Positions 12,421 through 21,551 of a stretch of DNA of 64,000 bases are shown in pieces. Made by a program: the position numbers and the translations under genes. This DNA is from Pseudogemmobacter lacusdianii (GTDB taxonomy: Bacteria > Pseudomonadota > Alphaproteobacteria > Rhodobacterales > Rhodobacteraceae). The notes below the pieces were generated by a model. The model did not search any database. It saw only the letters and a list, made by a program, of their open reading frames with translations, and was not told the origin of the DNA. Position 1 is the stretch's first letter. Each line of letters begins with the position of its first letter. The stretch is from contig NZ_JAVDBT010000002.1 in assembly GCF_030848395.1 (NCBI RefSeq), forward strand, positions 244,864-308,863, in the 5' to 3' direction.

Positions 12421-14034
12421 ATGCGCTTTGGCCCTGCTCTTTTGCTGTCGCTTTCCCTGTTGAACACCCCGCTTGCCGCGCAAGAACGCTCGCTCATCGT
12501 GCTCGACGGATCGGGCTCGATGTGGGGCCAGATTGAGGGTCGCCCCAAGCTGGAAATCGCGCGAGAGGCGCTTGGCAAGGTGGTGCAAGGGATCAGCCCC
12601 GAGGTGGAGCTGGGCCTGATGGCCTATGGCCATCGCACCCGCGGCCAATGCGACGATATTGAACTGATCGTGCCCCCTGCTGCGGGCAGCGGGGCATCTA
12701 TCGTCGCCGCCGCGAATGCGATGAAATTTCAAGGAAAAACACCGCTCTCTGATGCGGTGCGCCTTGCGGCCGAGCATCTTCGCTTTGAAGAGGACCGCGC
12801 CACCGTCATCCTGATTACCGATGGGATCGAGACCTGCAACGCCGATCCTTGCGCTTTGGCCAATGAGCTTGAGGCAAGCGGCGTGGACTTCACCGCCCAT
12901 GTCGTGGGCTTCGGCCTCAGCCAAGTTGAGGGCGAAGCCGTGGCCTGCCTTGCGCATAACACGGGGGGCAAATTCATCGAAGCCAAGGACGCGGCCTCGC
13001 TTGAGGCAGCGCTTCAGCAAACCGTGGCGCTGCCCGCCGTGGCAGAAGTCGAACCCGCTCCGCCCGAACCAGCTGTTCTCGAGCACAACATCTTGCCGCA
13101 TGTCGCGCTGAGCGAGGGCAGCGAGGTCGATGCCTTGGCGCGGCGCACGCGTTTCACCTTCTTTGCGGAAGAAGGCGGGGCGGCGAAAGGTGATGAGCTT
13201 TTGTCCCTGCAAGGGGTTCTGCCCGGCAAATTGCCACCCGGTCGCTATATCATGCGCACTTCCGCCGATATGGTGACGGTGGATCAATTGGTTGAGCTCA
13301 CCGAAACCGCGCTTGCCGAACCTGTGGCGATTTTGAATGCCGGGCAGGTCGTGCTTTCCGCCGTGACAGGCACGGGTGGCAAAGGCGATGTGAAAGGGCG
13401 AATCGAGCTTTCGGGTCCAGATGGCACCGCAAGCAACCTAGGGACACTTGATCTGGTGGTTCCCGCCGGGGAATACGCGATCCGGGGCGAGCATTCGGAT
13501 ATGGTCATCTCGGATAGTCTGGTCGTAGACATCGGCCAAGTGATTGAGCGTGATATCGTTTTTTCCGTCGGAAGCGCTGAGATCTTGGCCAGCTATGATG
13601 GCACTGCTCCGGCTGATTTCCGCTATTCGGTGGCGCTGATGGACCCGGTCAGCAAAAAGGATGTGGCCACCAGCCACAATCCGGCGCTGCCGATCTCGGC
13701 CCCGCCCGGCGACTATATTGCCGAGGTGCGGGCGGGGCATCTGAAGGTGCAGGCCCCGGTGCAGATCACCGCCGCACAAACGTCGCGGATCGAGATCAAT
13801 ATGAACGCAGGCATTCTGTCCGTTACGGCACCCAAAATGATCCGGGTCCGGGTGCTGGGGCCGGAAAAGGACGCGAACGGCAAGCATCCCGAAATCGCCT
13901 CGGTCCTAAGCGATAGGGTTGAACTGCCCCTGACGGCGGGCAGCTACATCCTGCAAACGACTGTGGATAATGTTGATCATCAACAACCCTTTACGATCAG
14001 CGCAGGCCAGCGGGTTGAGATGGCACCGAATTAA
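12421..14034 (+). CDS. Exported von Willebrand factor A domain protein, larger paralogue
   Basis: The 537-residue product has a signal peptide (about 1-20) and an N-terminal VWA domain with intact MIDAS: DGSGS at D29/S31/S33, the threonine of GKTPLSDAVR, and the aspartate of LITDGIETC. The domain is followed by about 300 residues of repeated beta-rich segments with PAGEY, PPGDY and TAGSY turns, which look like carboxypeptidase-regulatory or Ig-like repeats. It resembles the first gene of the operon in the VWA part. Calcium- or magnesium-dependent binding of a surface ligand is plausible but unproved. Confidence 0.85.
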   Translation: MRFGPALLLSLSLLNTPLAAQERSLIVLDGSGSMWGQIEGRPKLEIAREALGKVVQGISPEVELGLMAYGHRTRGQCDDIELIVPPAAGSGASIVAAANAMKFQGKTPLSDAVRLAAEHLRFEEDRATVILITDGIETCNADPCALANELEASGVDFTAHVVGFGLSQVEGEAVACLAHNTGGKFIEAKDAASLEAALQQTVALPAVAEVEPAPPEPAVLEHNILPHVALSEGSEVDALARRTRFTFFAEEGGAAKGDELLSLQGVLPGKLPPGRYIMRTSADMVTVDQLVELTETALAEPVAILNAGQVVLSAVTGTGGKGDVKGRIELSGPDGTASNLGTLDLVVPAGEYAIRGEHSDMVISDSLVVDIGQVIERDIVFSVGSAEILASYDGTAPADFRYSVALMDPVSKKDVATSHNPALPISAPPGDYIAEVRAGHLKVQAPVQITAAQTSRIEINMNAGILSVTAPKMIRVRVLGPEKDANGKHPEIASVLSDRVELPLTAGSYILQTTVDNVDHQQPFTISAGQRVEMAPN

Positions 14035-14065
14035 GCGCTTGAAAGACCTAAGTCCTTGAAGGGGA

Positions 14066-14095
14066 AGGGCCGGCCTTACTGGGGCCGGCTCTTTC
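14066..14095 (+). terminator. Terminator of the VWA operon
   Basis: This is a ten-pair stem, AGGGCCGGCC with GGCCGGCTCT (one G-U pair), with a seven-base loop followed by TTTC. It starts 32 bases after the operon's last stop. Confidence 0.7.
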
Positions 14096-14120
14096 GCTTG
14101 GCGTGTGCGGATGTTTAAGC

Positions 14121-14705
14121 CTAACTCGGCAGATACCACAAAGCCAAAAATGGCGCGGCACCAGAGCGCATTTGGTGGCGAATGGCGGGTGGGTTGTAGA
14201 TCGCGCCCTTCGCGCCGGGATCGGTCCAATCCATCTCGGCATTCCACCACTCACCGGGCGTCAGCGACAAATAGACCTCTTCGGGCGGGTGGTTGTGATC
14301 GCCATAGGTGGTGTGGGGCGCCATAACCGTAGCGCCGATCATTAGATCCGATCGCTCCTCCAAGCCACCGGGGCCAAGGATCACCGCATTGGCATGGCCA
14401 TCCCAAAAGGCAGTATCCTCGGGCCGGGCCGAGCTGCGGCGGGTCCATTGGAGCTGATGGGCGATTCCGGCGAAGGCGGCGGCAAGGGCCGCACGGGGGC
14501 CTTCGTTGGCAAGTTCAAGCGCAGGGGCGACCCAATCACAGACCGGCAGTCGTAGAGGAGAGGCTGGCACAAGCCGCCCCGCCGTGCCCTGCCAAAGCCC
14601 AATCGCCTTGTTGCAGGCGGCCAAGGCCGCGGGTGACGGCATCCGCGCTTCCCGCATCGAAGCTGCGGATTGATCAAGGAATTCTTGCACTTCCGGCGAA
14701 CGCAT
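14121..14705 (-). CDS. Cupin protein, DMSP-lyase-like family
   Basis: The 194-residue product has a C-terminal cupin barrel with a metal-binding pattern APHTTYGDHNHPPEEVYL (His, His, Glu and Tyr candidates) and a later His in PPAIRHQMRSG. This arrangement matches the DddQ/DddL-type dimethylsulfoniopropionate lyase family, which cleaves DMSP to dimethyl sulfide and acrylate and is common in marine Rhodobacterales. Substrate cannot be fixed from motifs. ATG at 14705 has GGAGGGG just upstream; a longer frame would run into the tRNA. It is probably co-transcribed with or just downstream of tRNA-Arg. Confidence 0.65.
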   Translation of the reverse strand: MRSPEVQEFLDQSAASMREARMPSPAALAACNKAIGLWQGTAGRLVPASPLRLPVCDWVAPALELANEGPRAALAAAFAGIAHQLQWTRRSSARPEDTAFWDGHANAVILGPGGLEERSDLMIGATVMAPHTTYGDHNHPPEEVYLSLTPGEWWNAEMDWTDPGAKGAIYNPPAIRHQMRSGAAPFLALWYLPS

Positions 14706-14722
14706 ATCCCCTCCGGTCTGGC

Positions 14723-14798
14723 TGGCGACCCCGGCAGGACTTGAACCTGCAACCTTCCCCTTAGGAGGGGGACGCTCTATCCGTTGAGCTACGGGGCC
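14723..14798 (-). tRNA. tRNA-Arg (anticodon CCU)
   Basis: This 76-base cloverleaf reads on the minus strand. The acceptor GGCCCCG pairs with CGGGGTC, the anticodon loop is CTCCTAA (CCT), the T arm is GCAGG-TTCAAGT-CCTGC, and the 3' CCA is encoded. It reads the rare AGG codon. The cupin gene starts 17 bases downstream. Confidence 0.95.
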
Positions 14799-14874
14799 CG
14801 CAGTCCTTAAATGCACAAAGCGGCCCTGCATGGCAACAGCTTGTGCGATGCGGAAGGTTCAGCTTGGAAAAGAT

Positions 14875-14904
14875 GGGGGGGTGAAGTTGGCCCACCACCC
14901 CCCC
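14875..14904. other. G/C-run hairpin between tRNA-Arg and the LacI-family gene
   Basis: This is a 9-bp perfect stem, GGGGGGGTG pairing with CACCCCCCC, with a 12-base loop in the divergent spacer (14799-15054). It is flanked by TTT on one side and an A-rich stretch on the other, so it could terminate in either direction. No gene was seen in the spacer. Confidence 0.5.
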
Positions 14905-14965
14905 TTTGGTCCTTGCAAGGCGAGTGAGAGCTTGCGCAATGCAGGGACGTAACACTCAAGCAGGC

Positions 14966-14979
14966 TGTTAGCGCTATCA
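14966..14979. promoter_or_regulatory. Candidate LacI-family operator
   Basis: TGTTAGCGCTATCA is a near-palindrome centred on a CG step, the usual form of LacI/GntR-family operators. It lies about 75 bases upstream of a LacI-family gene, so autoregulation is likely. This is inference from form and position. Confidence 0.5.
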
Positions 14980-15054
14980 TTAGCTGGGAATTGCCGCTTG
15001 GACAAGAGGGCGCTTTGGGGCTAACTAGGGGAAATCCCTTGCCGGACGCAGAAA

Positions 15055-16089
15055 TTGTCAAAAGCACCCCAGCCTGAAACGCGCCGCGCCTTGACCCTTC
15101 GGGACGTCTCTGAGGCCTCTGGCGTCAGTGAAATGACCGTGTCGCGGGTGCTGCGCAGCCGGGGGGATGTGTCGGAGGCGACGCGGCAGCGCGTGCTCGA
15201 GGCGGCGCGGAGCTTGGGCTATGTGCCGAATAAGATCGCGGGCGCCTTGGCCTCGCAACGGGTCAATTTGGTCGGCGTTATCATCCCGTCTCTGTCGAAC
15301 ATGGTCTTCCCCGAGGTGATGACGGGCATCTCGGAAGTGCTTGAAGACACTGGACTTCAGCCGGTTGTGGGCGTGTCGAACTATCACCACGACCGTGAGG
15401 AACAGGTGATTTATGAGATGCTGTCCTGGCGGCCCTCGGGGCTGATTTTGGCGGGCGTTGAGCATTCCGAAGCCTCGCGGGCGATGCTGGCGCAGGCCGG
15501 GGTTCCGATCGTTGAGATTATGGATGTGGACGGTGATCCCGTTGATTCTGCTGTAGGAATCTCGCATCGCCGCGCGGGTCGGCAGATGGCGGAGGCGATC
15601 ATTGCTGCCGGCTATCGCCGCATTGCCTTCCTTGGCACCCATATGCCGACGCAAGACACGCGGGCGCGCAAGCGTCTGGAGGGCTTCGAAGAGGCACTGG
15701 CCAAGGCCGGACTTTCGCTGGTGGACCGCGAATATTACACGGGTGGCTCTTCGCTTTTGCAAGGCCGCGCGATGACGGAAGCGCTGCTGAAGCGCTCACC
15801 CGATGTGGATTTCCTTTATTATTCCAATGACATGATCGGCGCGGGCGGTTTGCTTTGGTGCCTTGACCAAGGTCTGGATGTCCCCGGCAAGATCGGTCTT
15901 GCGGGCTTCAATGGCATGGAGCTGTTGGACGGGCTGCCGCGCAAATTGGCCACGATGGACGCCTGCCGGTTGGAGATTGGCCAGCAATCGGCCGAGATCG
16001 TGGCGGGCAAACGGCCGGGCGGTGCGGGCGCGCGTGAGGTGATTGAACTGACGCCGACGCTGGATCTGGGAGACACGATCCGCAAGTAG
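15055..16089 (+). CDS. LacI-family transcriptional regulator (gluconate-repressor-like)
   Basis: The 344-residue product has an N-terminal helix-turn-helix (LTLRDVSEASGVSEMTVSRV), a hinge helix (NKIAGALASQR), and a periplasmic-binding-protein-like effector domain (VGVIIPSLSNMVFPEV). The overall pattern resembles GntR-type gluconate repressors of the LacI family, but the ligand is not proved and no sugar genes adjoin. The start is a TTG; an in-frame stop at 15022-15024 leaves no better upstream start. A candidate operator lies at 14966-14979. Confidence 0.88.
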   Translation: MSKAPQPETRRALTLRDVSEASGVSEMTVSRVLRSRGDVSEATRQRVLEAARSLGYVPNKIAGALASQRVNLVGVIIPSLSNMVFPEVMTGISEVLEDTGLQPVVGVSNYHHDREEQVIYEMLSWRPSGLILAGVEHSEASRAMLAQAGVPIVEIMDVDGDPVDSAVGISHRRAGRQMAEAIIAAGYRRIAFLGTHMPTQDTRARKRLEGFEEALAKAGLSLVDREYYTGGSSLLQGRAMTEALLKRSPDVDFLYYSNDMIGAGGLLWCLDQGLDVPGKIGLAGFNGMELLDGLPRKLATMDACRLEIGQQSAEIVAGKRPGGAGAREVIELTPTLDLGDTIRK

Positions 16090-16136
16090 AGCGCCGGGCG
16101 TTAACCGCCGAGATTCGCTGCAAAAAAGACGTCTGG

Positions 16137-16180
16137 TTTGCATATGTTTTGCGTATGGAAAACGTATGGCTTTGCGCATG
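16137..16180. repeat. Four imperfect 11-bp direct repeats (iteron-like)
   Basis: In the convergent spacer between the LacI-family gene and mtaB, four short copies follow each other at 11-12 base steps: TTTGCATATG, TTTGCGTATGG, AAAACGTATGG and TTTGCGCATG. The helical spacing suggests protein binding on one face, but no regulated gene starts here. Confidence 0.5.
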
Positions 16181-16258
16181 ACATCTGCGCCAAGGACGGC
16201 GTTAATCTTTAGCCGCCCGCCGCAAGGCGAACCGATTGGGACGGCGGCTGAGTTGAGT

Positions 16259-17533
16259 TTAACCGGCGGTCAGACGCTCACCGTCGATGCCGAGAATCGC
16301 GGCGGTGACGATCTGCCCCTCGGGCTGGTCCGAGGCGAAGGTGACTTCGGTGAATTGCTCGGTCCGGCCAATGCGCGGGCCTTCGGTCAGGATGCGATGG
16401 GTGACACCCTGTTGCGCCGCAAGATGCCGCGCCAGTGCCGCATCGCCCACGGCCCGCAACCGCGCCGCTCGTTCTTTAATGTCCGGGCCGCGCACTTGTG
16501 GCATCCGCGCGGCGGGCGTGCCTTTGCGCGGACTGTAGGGGAAGACATGCAGGAAGGTCAGGCCGCAATCTTCCACTAATTTGAGCGAATTTGCGAACAT
16601 CTCTTCGGTCTCGGTCGGAAAACCTGCGATGATATCGGCACCAAAGACCATATCGGGGCGCAGGCGCCGCGCCTCATGGCAGAAAGCGATCGCATCATCG
16701 CGCAGATGGCGGCGCTTCATGCGTTTCAGAATCATATCATCGCCCGATTGCAGCGACAGATGCAGATGCGGCATCAGGCGCGGCTCGGTCGCGATGGCGA
16801 GCATCAAATTGTCATCCGCCTCGATCGAATCGATGCTGGAGATGCGCAGGCGCGGCAAATCGGGGATGAGGCGCAGGATTCGCATCACCAGATCGCCAAG
16901 ACGCGGCTCTCCGGGCAGGTCAGCGCCCCATGAGGTAAGGTCAACGCCCGTCAGGACAACTTCGAGAAAACCTTTGTCGACCAAGCGCTTGATCTGTTCG
17001 ATCACCACACCCGCGGGAGCGGAGCGCGAATTGCCGCGACCGTAGGGGATGATGCAGAAGGTGCAGCGGTGGTCGCAGCCGTTTTGCACCTGAACATAGG
17101 CGCGGTGGCGGCCGAATCCGTCGATCAAATGGCCGGCGGTCTCGCGCACCGACATGATGTCATCGACCTGCACTTTTTCGGTCGTGCCGATAAGGTCCGG
17201 GACGGAAAGGCTTTTCCAGGTGTCGGCCTGCATTTTCTCGTGGTTGCCGATGACGCGGGCAACCTCGGGCATTTCGGCGAAGGTCTCAGGCTCGGTCTGG
17301 GCGGCGCAGCCGGTGACGATGACCTGCGCGCCGGGGTTTTCGCGGGCGAGACGGCGAATCTCTTGCTTGGCTTTGCGCACCGCCTCGGCGGTGACGGCGC
17401 AGGTGTTGACGATGACGGCGCCTTCAAGGCCCGCAGCCTCGGCCATCTCCTTCATCGCCTCGGATTCGTAGGCGTTGAGGCGGCAGCCGAGGGTGGCGAA
17501 GACCGGCGGGCGGAAGTTGGCACCATTAGCCAT
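16259..17533 (-). CDS. mtaB: tRNA t6A37 methylthiotransferase MtaB
   Basis: This is a radical-SAM enzyme converting t6A37 of tRNA to ms2t6A. The 424-residue product has an N-terminal UPF0004 domain ([16 protein letters not shown], then NTCAVTAEA, then [10 protein letters not shown]). The radical-SAM CxxxCxxC motif is in [15 protein letters not shown], and a C-terminal TRAM-like region follows. The MtaB/YqeV branch fits better than MiaB or RimO because of the GCRLNAYE start. ATG at 17533 lies inside the end of dapF (8-base overlap), so the two are coupled. Confidence 0.92.
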   Translation of the reverse strand: MANGANFRPPVFATLGCRLNAYESEAMKEMAEAAGLEGAVIVNTCAVTAEAVRKAKQEIRRLARENPGAQVIVTGCAAQTEPETFAEMPEVARVIGNHEKMQADTWKSLSVPDLIGTTEKVQVDDIMSVRETAGHLIDGFGRHRAYVQVQNGCDHRCTFCIIPYGRGNSRSAPAGVVIEQIKRLVDKGFLEVVLTGVDLTSWGADLPGEPRLGDLVMRILRLIPDLPRLRISSIDSIEADDNLMLAIATEPRLMPHLHLSLQSGDDMILKRMKRRHLRDDAIAFCHEARRLRPDMVFGADIIAGFPTETEEMFANSLKLVEDCGLTFLHVFPYSPRKGTPAARMPQVRGPDIKERAARLRAVGDAALARHLAAQQGVTHRILTEGPRIGRTEQFTEVTFASDQPEGQIVTAAILGIDGERLTAG

Positions 17534-18356
17534 TGGCGGCGACCCATGCGGCAGAGAGTTGGCCGGTGAAGACATGGGCGGTGGGGCCGGTGAGCCAGAC
17601 GCCATCCTCGCGCCAGTCGACTTGCAATTGGCCGCCGTCGAGGTCGAGGGTCACTTTGCGGGTGGTGAGGCCGCGCAGATGGGCGGCCACGGCGGTGGCG
17701 CAGGCGCCAGAGCCGCAGGCAAGGGTGATTCCGGCGCCGCGCTCCCACACCCGCATGCGCAGATGGTCGGGGGCGATCAGGCTGGCGAATTCCACATTGG
17801 TCTTTTGCGGATAAAGGGGATCGGTCTCGGCCCCCGGACCAAGAGCGGGCAGGTCCACCGCCTCGGCGTCTTCGACGAAGAAGACGCAATGCGGGTTGCC
17901 CATGCCGACGGCAGAGGGCGTGCCTTGCAGCGGCAGGTTAAGGGTGTCGACGGAATGGGAGAGCGGGATCTGGTCCCAGTCCAGCTGCGGCGGCCCCATA
18001 TTGACGCTGACGCGGCCGTCTTCCAGCCGCTGGGCGCGCAGGATGCCGCGTGCGGTGCGGATGGTGAGGGAAGGCCCGGTCATCACCAGATCAGCGACGC
18101 AGCGGGTGGCATTGCCACAAGCGCCGGCCCGGCTGCCATCGCTGTTCCAAAAGTCGAGCTCGATATCGGTGTCGACGCCAGAACGGATCTCGGCCAGTTG
18201 GTCAAAGCCCACCCCACGGTTGCGATCGCCCAGCGCGCGGGCGAGGGCGGGCGTGGTCACTGGCGCGGTCCCGCGCGAGTCGATCACCACGAAGTCATTG
18301 CCAGCGCCATGCATTTTGCAAAAGGCGAGGCCGGGGGGCGCATCCATCTGGTTCAT
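17526..18356 (-). CDS. dapF: Diaminopimelate epimerase
   Basis: DapF converts LL- to meso-diaminopimelate for lysine and peptidoglycan synthesis. The 276-residue product carries both catalytic cysteines in their motifs: [15 protein letters not shown] and [12 protein letters not shown]. The N-terminus shows [15 protein letters not shown]. It overlaps the downstream mtaB start, forming a two-gene minus-strand operon that starts about 95 bases from tRNA-Lys on the opposite strand. Confidence 0.97.
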   Translation of the reverse strand: MNQMDAPPGLAFCKMHGAGNDFVVIDSRGTAPVTTPALARALGDRNRGVGFDQLAEIRSGVDTDIELDFWNSDGSRAGACGNATRCVADLVMTGPSLTIRTARGILRAQRLEDGRVSVNMGPPQLDWDQIPLSHSVDTLNLPLQGTPSAVGMGNPHCVFFVEDAEAVDLPALGPGAETDPLYPQKTNVEFASLIAPDHLRMRVWERGAGITLACGSGACATAVAAHLRGLTTRKVTLDLDGGQLQVDWREDGVWLTGPTAHVFTGQLSAAWVAANG

Positions 18357-18449
18357 GGCGGCGATATACGCCCGGCGGAAAGTTTTTGCCAGAGTTTGCG
18401 CATTTCGCCCTTGACCCTACCCGCCGATCTTTCTAATCAGCGCCTCGTG

Positions 18450-18525
18450 GGGCCGGTAGCTCAGTTGGTAGAGCAGCTGACTTTTAATCAGCGGGTCACA
18501 GGTTCGAATCCTGTCCGGCTCACCA
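18450..18525 (+). tRNA. tRNA-Lys (anticodon UUU)
   Basis: This is a 76-base cloverleaf. The acceptor GGGCCGG pairs with CCGGCTC, the D arm is GCTC-AGTTGGTA-GAGC, the anticodon loop is CTTTTAA (TTT), the T arm is ACAGG-TTCGAAT-CCTGT, and CCA is encoded. Confidence 0.97.
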
Positions 18526-18530
18526 TAATA

Positions 18531-18570
18531 AACAAGGGCTTAGGCATCGCTGCCTAAGCCCTTGTTATTT
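18531..18570 (+). terminator. Terminator after tRNA-Lys
   Basis: This is a sixteen-pair perfect stem, AACAAGGGCTTAGGCA with TGCCTAAGCCCTTGTT, with a TCGC loop, followed by ATTTT. It starts five bases after the tRNA and insulates the flagellar genes. Confidence 0.93.
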
Positions 18571-18779
18571 TCCCCTCCTGCATTCTGCGCGATTGTGACG
18601 GGCTCATTTGTCGAAGGCTTGCGGGCTTTGGCTTGCGAGGCTGGCAAGGGTTTGGCCCTTTGTGACGCGGCGTTGCGGCCGTGCGGCCGATCGCGAAAAT
18701 TGTTCCTGTTAGGGGTTTGGCAACCCTCGGCGCTGCAAGCTGTCTGGATTCGGAATCGCAGCAGCAGAAAGGTGCCAAG

Positions 18780-20087
18780 ATGTCCATTTCGTCATCCCTT
18801 GCAGCGGGGGTGGCCGGGTTGAACGCGAATGCGACGCGCCTTGCCACCATTGCCGATAACATCGCCAACTCGGGCACTTATGGCTATAAGCGCGCTGCTG
18901 CAGATTTCTCGAATATGGTGATCACCAATGCGCGCGGCTCTGGGGTTTATTCCGCGGGGGGCGTGCGGGCGTCGTCCTTTCGGCTGATCGAAGAGCGGGG
19001 GGCTTTGGTCGGCACCAGCAACTCTCTGGATATCGCGGTGGCGGGACGTGGGTTTTTGCCAGTGATTCCAGAGGTTTCTATGGGTAGCGCCTCGGGCGAT
19101 GTACCGCTGATGATGACCACCACCGGCGCCTTTCGCACCGATTCGGATGGGGTGCTGAAAACCGATTCGGGCCTTGTTCTGCTGGGATGGCCAGCCAATT
19201 CCGACGGCATGATCCCGATTTTCCCCCGCGATACGATGGTGGGGCTGGAACCCATTGTGATCAACTCGAACCAGACCGCGGGCGATCCGACAACTTCGAT
19301 GAATCTGGGCGTCAACCTGCCCGCGACGGGGACCGAGGTCGGGGCCGCGGGCACGGCGCTGCCGCTGTCGGTGGAATATTTTGGCAATCTTGGCACCTCC
19401 GAATCGCTGGATGTGCTGTTTACCCCCACCGTCCCGGCGGCAGGTGCCTCGAATGAATGGACGATGGTGGTGCGCGATAGCGCGAGCGGCGGGAATATCA
19501 TCGGTGAATATACCTTGACCTTTGACGACAGCCGCGCGGCTGGTGGCACGCTGGCCTCGGTCACTGTGGTTTCGGGCGGCGCTTATGATCCGGCCACAGG
19601 GCAATTGGCGCTGACGGTGGCGGGCGGACCACTTGGGGTCAGCATCGGTCGCTTGGGCGATCCCAATGGGCTGACGCAGCTGTCGGACGGCTTTGCACCG
19701 GTCTCTATCACCAAGGACGGCTCTCCGGTTGGCAATTTAACTTCGGTTGAGGTGGATCAGAACGGTTACATTACAGCCACTTACGATACGGGCTTTACCC
19801 GACGGCTTTATCAGATCCCACTGGTCGATGTTCCCAATCCCAACGGCCTCTTGTCAAAAAGCAACCAGACCTACCAAGTCTCGCCCGATTCTGGGTCGTT
19901 CTTCCTGTGGGATGCGGGCAGCGGCCCGACCGGCTCGATTGAAGGCTATGCGCGGGAGGGCTCTACCACGGATGTGGCGGCAGAATTGACCTCGCTGATC
20001 CAGACCCAGCGCGCCTATTCGTCAAACGCTAAGGTGATCCAAACCGTGGATGAGATGCTGCAGGAAACCACCAATATCAAAAGGTGA
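18780..20087 (+). CDS. flgE: Flagellar hook protein FlgE
   Basis: FlgE is the structural protein of the hook, the universal joint between motor and filament. The 435-residue product has the rod/hook N-terminal motif (LNANATRLATIADNIANSGT) and the matching C-terminal motif (AELTSLIQTQRAYSSNAKVI, then QTVDEMLQETTNIKR). ATG at 18780 has GAAAGG upstream; a longer in-frame extension to 18681 is not conserved. It is first of four co-directional flagellar genes with very short spacers. Confidence 0.94.
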   Translation: MSISSSLAAGVAGLNANATRLATIADNIANSGTYGYKRAAADFSNMVITNARGSGVYSAGGVRASSFRLIEERGALVGTSNSLDIAVAGRGFLPVIPEVSMGSASGDVPLMMTTTGAFRTDSDGVLKTDSGLVLLGWPANSDGMIPIFPRDTMVGLEPIVINSNQTAGDPTTSMNLGVNLPATGTEVGAAGTALPLSVEYFGNLGTSESLDVLFTPTVPAAGASNEWTMVVRDSASGGNIIGEYTLTFDDSRAAGGTLASVTVVSGGAYDPATGQLALTVAGGPLGVSIGRLGDPNGLTQLSDGFAPVSITKDGSPVGNLTSVEVDQNGYITATYDTGFTRRLYQIPLVDVPNPNGLLSKSNQTYQVSPDSGSFFLWDAGSGPTGSIEGYAREGSTTDVAAELTSLIQTQRAYSSNAKVIQTVDEMLQETTNIKR

Positions 20088-20092
20088 ACTGA

Positions 20093-21550
20093 ATGAGCAT
20101 CACGACTGCCCTTGCCAGTGCCCTGACCGGGTTAAGCGCCAATGCGCGCCAAGCGGCGGCGTTGTCCTCAAATGTCGCCAATGCCGCGACGCCCGGATAT
20201 GGCCGCCGTGAAGTGTCCTTGTCGGCCTTGGCTTTGGGCGGCGTTGGCCAGGGGGTGATGGTCAATGGCGTCACCCGCGCCGTCGATGGATTTTTGCTGG
20301 CCGATCGGCGCTTGGCCCAAGCCTCAAGCGGCGACCGCGATCAGCGGGCTAACTTCCTGAAACAGATGGAACATATTATCGGCGTACCGACCGAAGCAGG
20401 CTCGCTGACGGCTCGGGTGGCTGCCTTTGACACCGCGCTGATGGAGGCGGCCAGTCGCCCCGATTCGGTCGCGCGGCTCAGCACAGCCGTCGATGCCGCG
20501 CGTTATCTGGTGCAGGGGCTGAACCAGGCCAGTGAGGCGGTTCAAGCCGAACGGCTGCGTGCAGATGGCGAAATTGCCAAGACGATCAATGATTTGAACG
20601 GCGCCTTGCGGCAAGTCTCGGACCTGAATGTCCAGATAAGGACATTGGATGCCTCGGGGCGTGATGCCTCGGCGCTGATGGATCAGCGCCAGCAGATCGT
20701 GGACCGGATCGCGACGGTGGTGCCCCTGCGTGAGCTGCCGCGCGACCACGGCGGAATTGCCCTGATGACAACCGGGGGGGCGGTCTTGCTTGACGGCTCA
20801 CCCGCGCAGTTTGGTTTTACCGGCGTCAACACTTTGGTGCCCGAGATGACCCAGGCCTCGGGCGGGCTTTCGGGGCTGACGCTGAACGGTAAACCTATGC
20901 CGACCGCTGGCGAAACCAGCCTGATTTTGGGCGGTGCGCTGGGCGCGATGTTTGCGGTGCGTGATGAATTGGCGGTGCAAGGCCAGGCCCGGCTGGACGG
21001 CATGGCGCGTGATCTGGTGGAGCGGTTCAGTGCAGGCGGGCTAGATCCGAGCCTGATCCCCGGCGCACCGGGGCTTTTCACCGACAGTGCTGCCAGTTTT
21101 GATCCGCTGCAAGAGATTGGACTGTCGGGCAGAATCGCCCTGAACACGGCCGTTGATCCGCAGGCCGGAGGTGAGGTTTGGCGCCTGCGCGACGGTTTGG
21201 GTGCCACTGCCCCGGGCCCGATGGGGGAGGCGCGCTTGATTTTGGCGTTGTCGCGGGCCCTGGTGCAGCCGCATGCCACCAGCTCGACCGCCATTCCGGC
21301 AGGCAGCCGCAGCTTTGCCGATCTGACCGCAGATCTTTTGTCATTGGCCGGCTCCGAGCGGTTGACGGCGCAAACCGAGCAAGCCTTCTCCGCCGCGCGC
21401 TATGTGGCTTTGGATGAGATGGAGCGCGCCACGGGCGTCGATACCGATCAAGAGATGCAGATGCTTTTGGTCTTGGAGAAAAATTACGCGGCCAATGCCA
21501 AGGTCTTACAGGTTGTCGACGGGTTGCTTGCCACATTGTTGGAGCTTTGA
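20093..21550 (+). CDS. flgK: Flagellar hook-associated protein FlgK (HAP1)
   Basis: FlgK is the first hook-filament junction protein. The 485-residue product shows the rod/hook N-terminal motif (ARQAAALSSNVANAATPGYG) and the C-terminal helix (QEMQMLLVLEKNYAANAKVL, then VVDGLLATLLEL). It begins 5 bases after flgE and ends one base before flgL, as expected for an operon. It is slightly shorter than enteric FlgK. Confidence 0.93.
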   Translation: MSITTALASALTGLSANARQAAALSSNVANAATPGYGRREVSLSALALGGVGQGVMVNGVTRAVDGFLLADRRLAQASSGDRDQRANFLKQMEHIIGVPTEAGSLTARVAAFDTALMEAASRPDSVARLSTAVDAARYLVQGLNQASEAVQAERLRADGEIAKTINDLNGALRQVSDLNVQIRTLDASGRDASALMDQRQQIVDRIATVVPLRELPRDHGGIALMTTGGAVLLDGSPAQFGFTGVNTLVPEMTQASGGLSGLTLNGKPMPTAGETSLILGGALGAMFAVRDELAVQGQARLDGMARDLVERFSAGGLDPSLIPGAPGLFTDSAASFDPLQEIGLSGRIALNTAVDPQAGGEVWRLRDGLGATAPGPMGEARLILALSRALVQPHATSSTAIPAGSRSFADLTADLLSLAGSERLTAQTEQAFSAARYVALDEMERATGVDTDQEMQMLLVLEKNYAANAKVLQVVDGLLATLLEL

Positions 21551-21551
21551 G

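Noticed and set aside
13962..13970. Perfect DnaA box (reverse complement of TTATCCACA)
   Set aside because: It lies inside the coding region of the second VWA gene, is alone, and about 0.5 such matches are expected by chance in 64 kb.
18718..18737. Sigma-54-like TGGCA...TGCA upstream of flgE
   Set aside because: Spacing between the GG and GC elements is off by one, which normally abolishes sigma-54 promoter activity.
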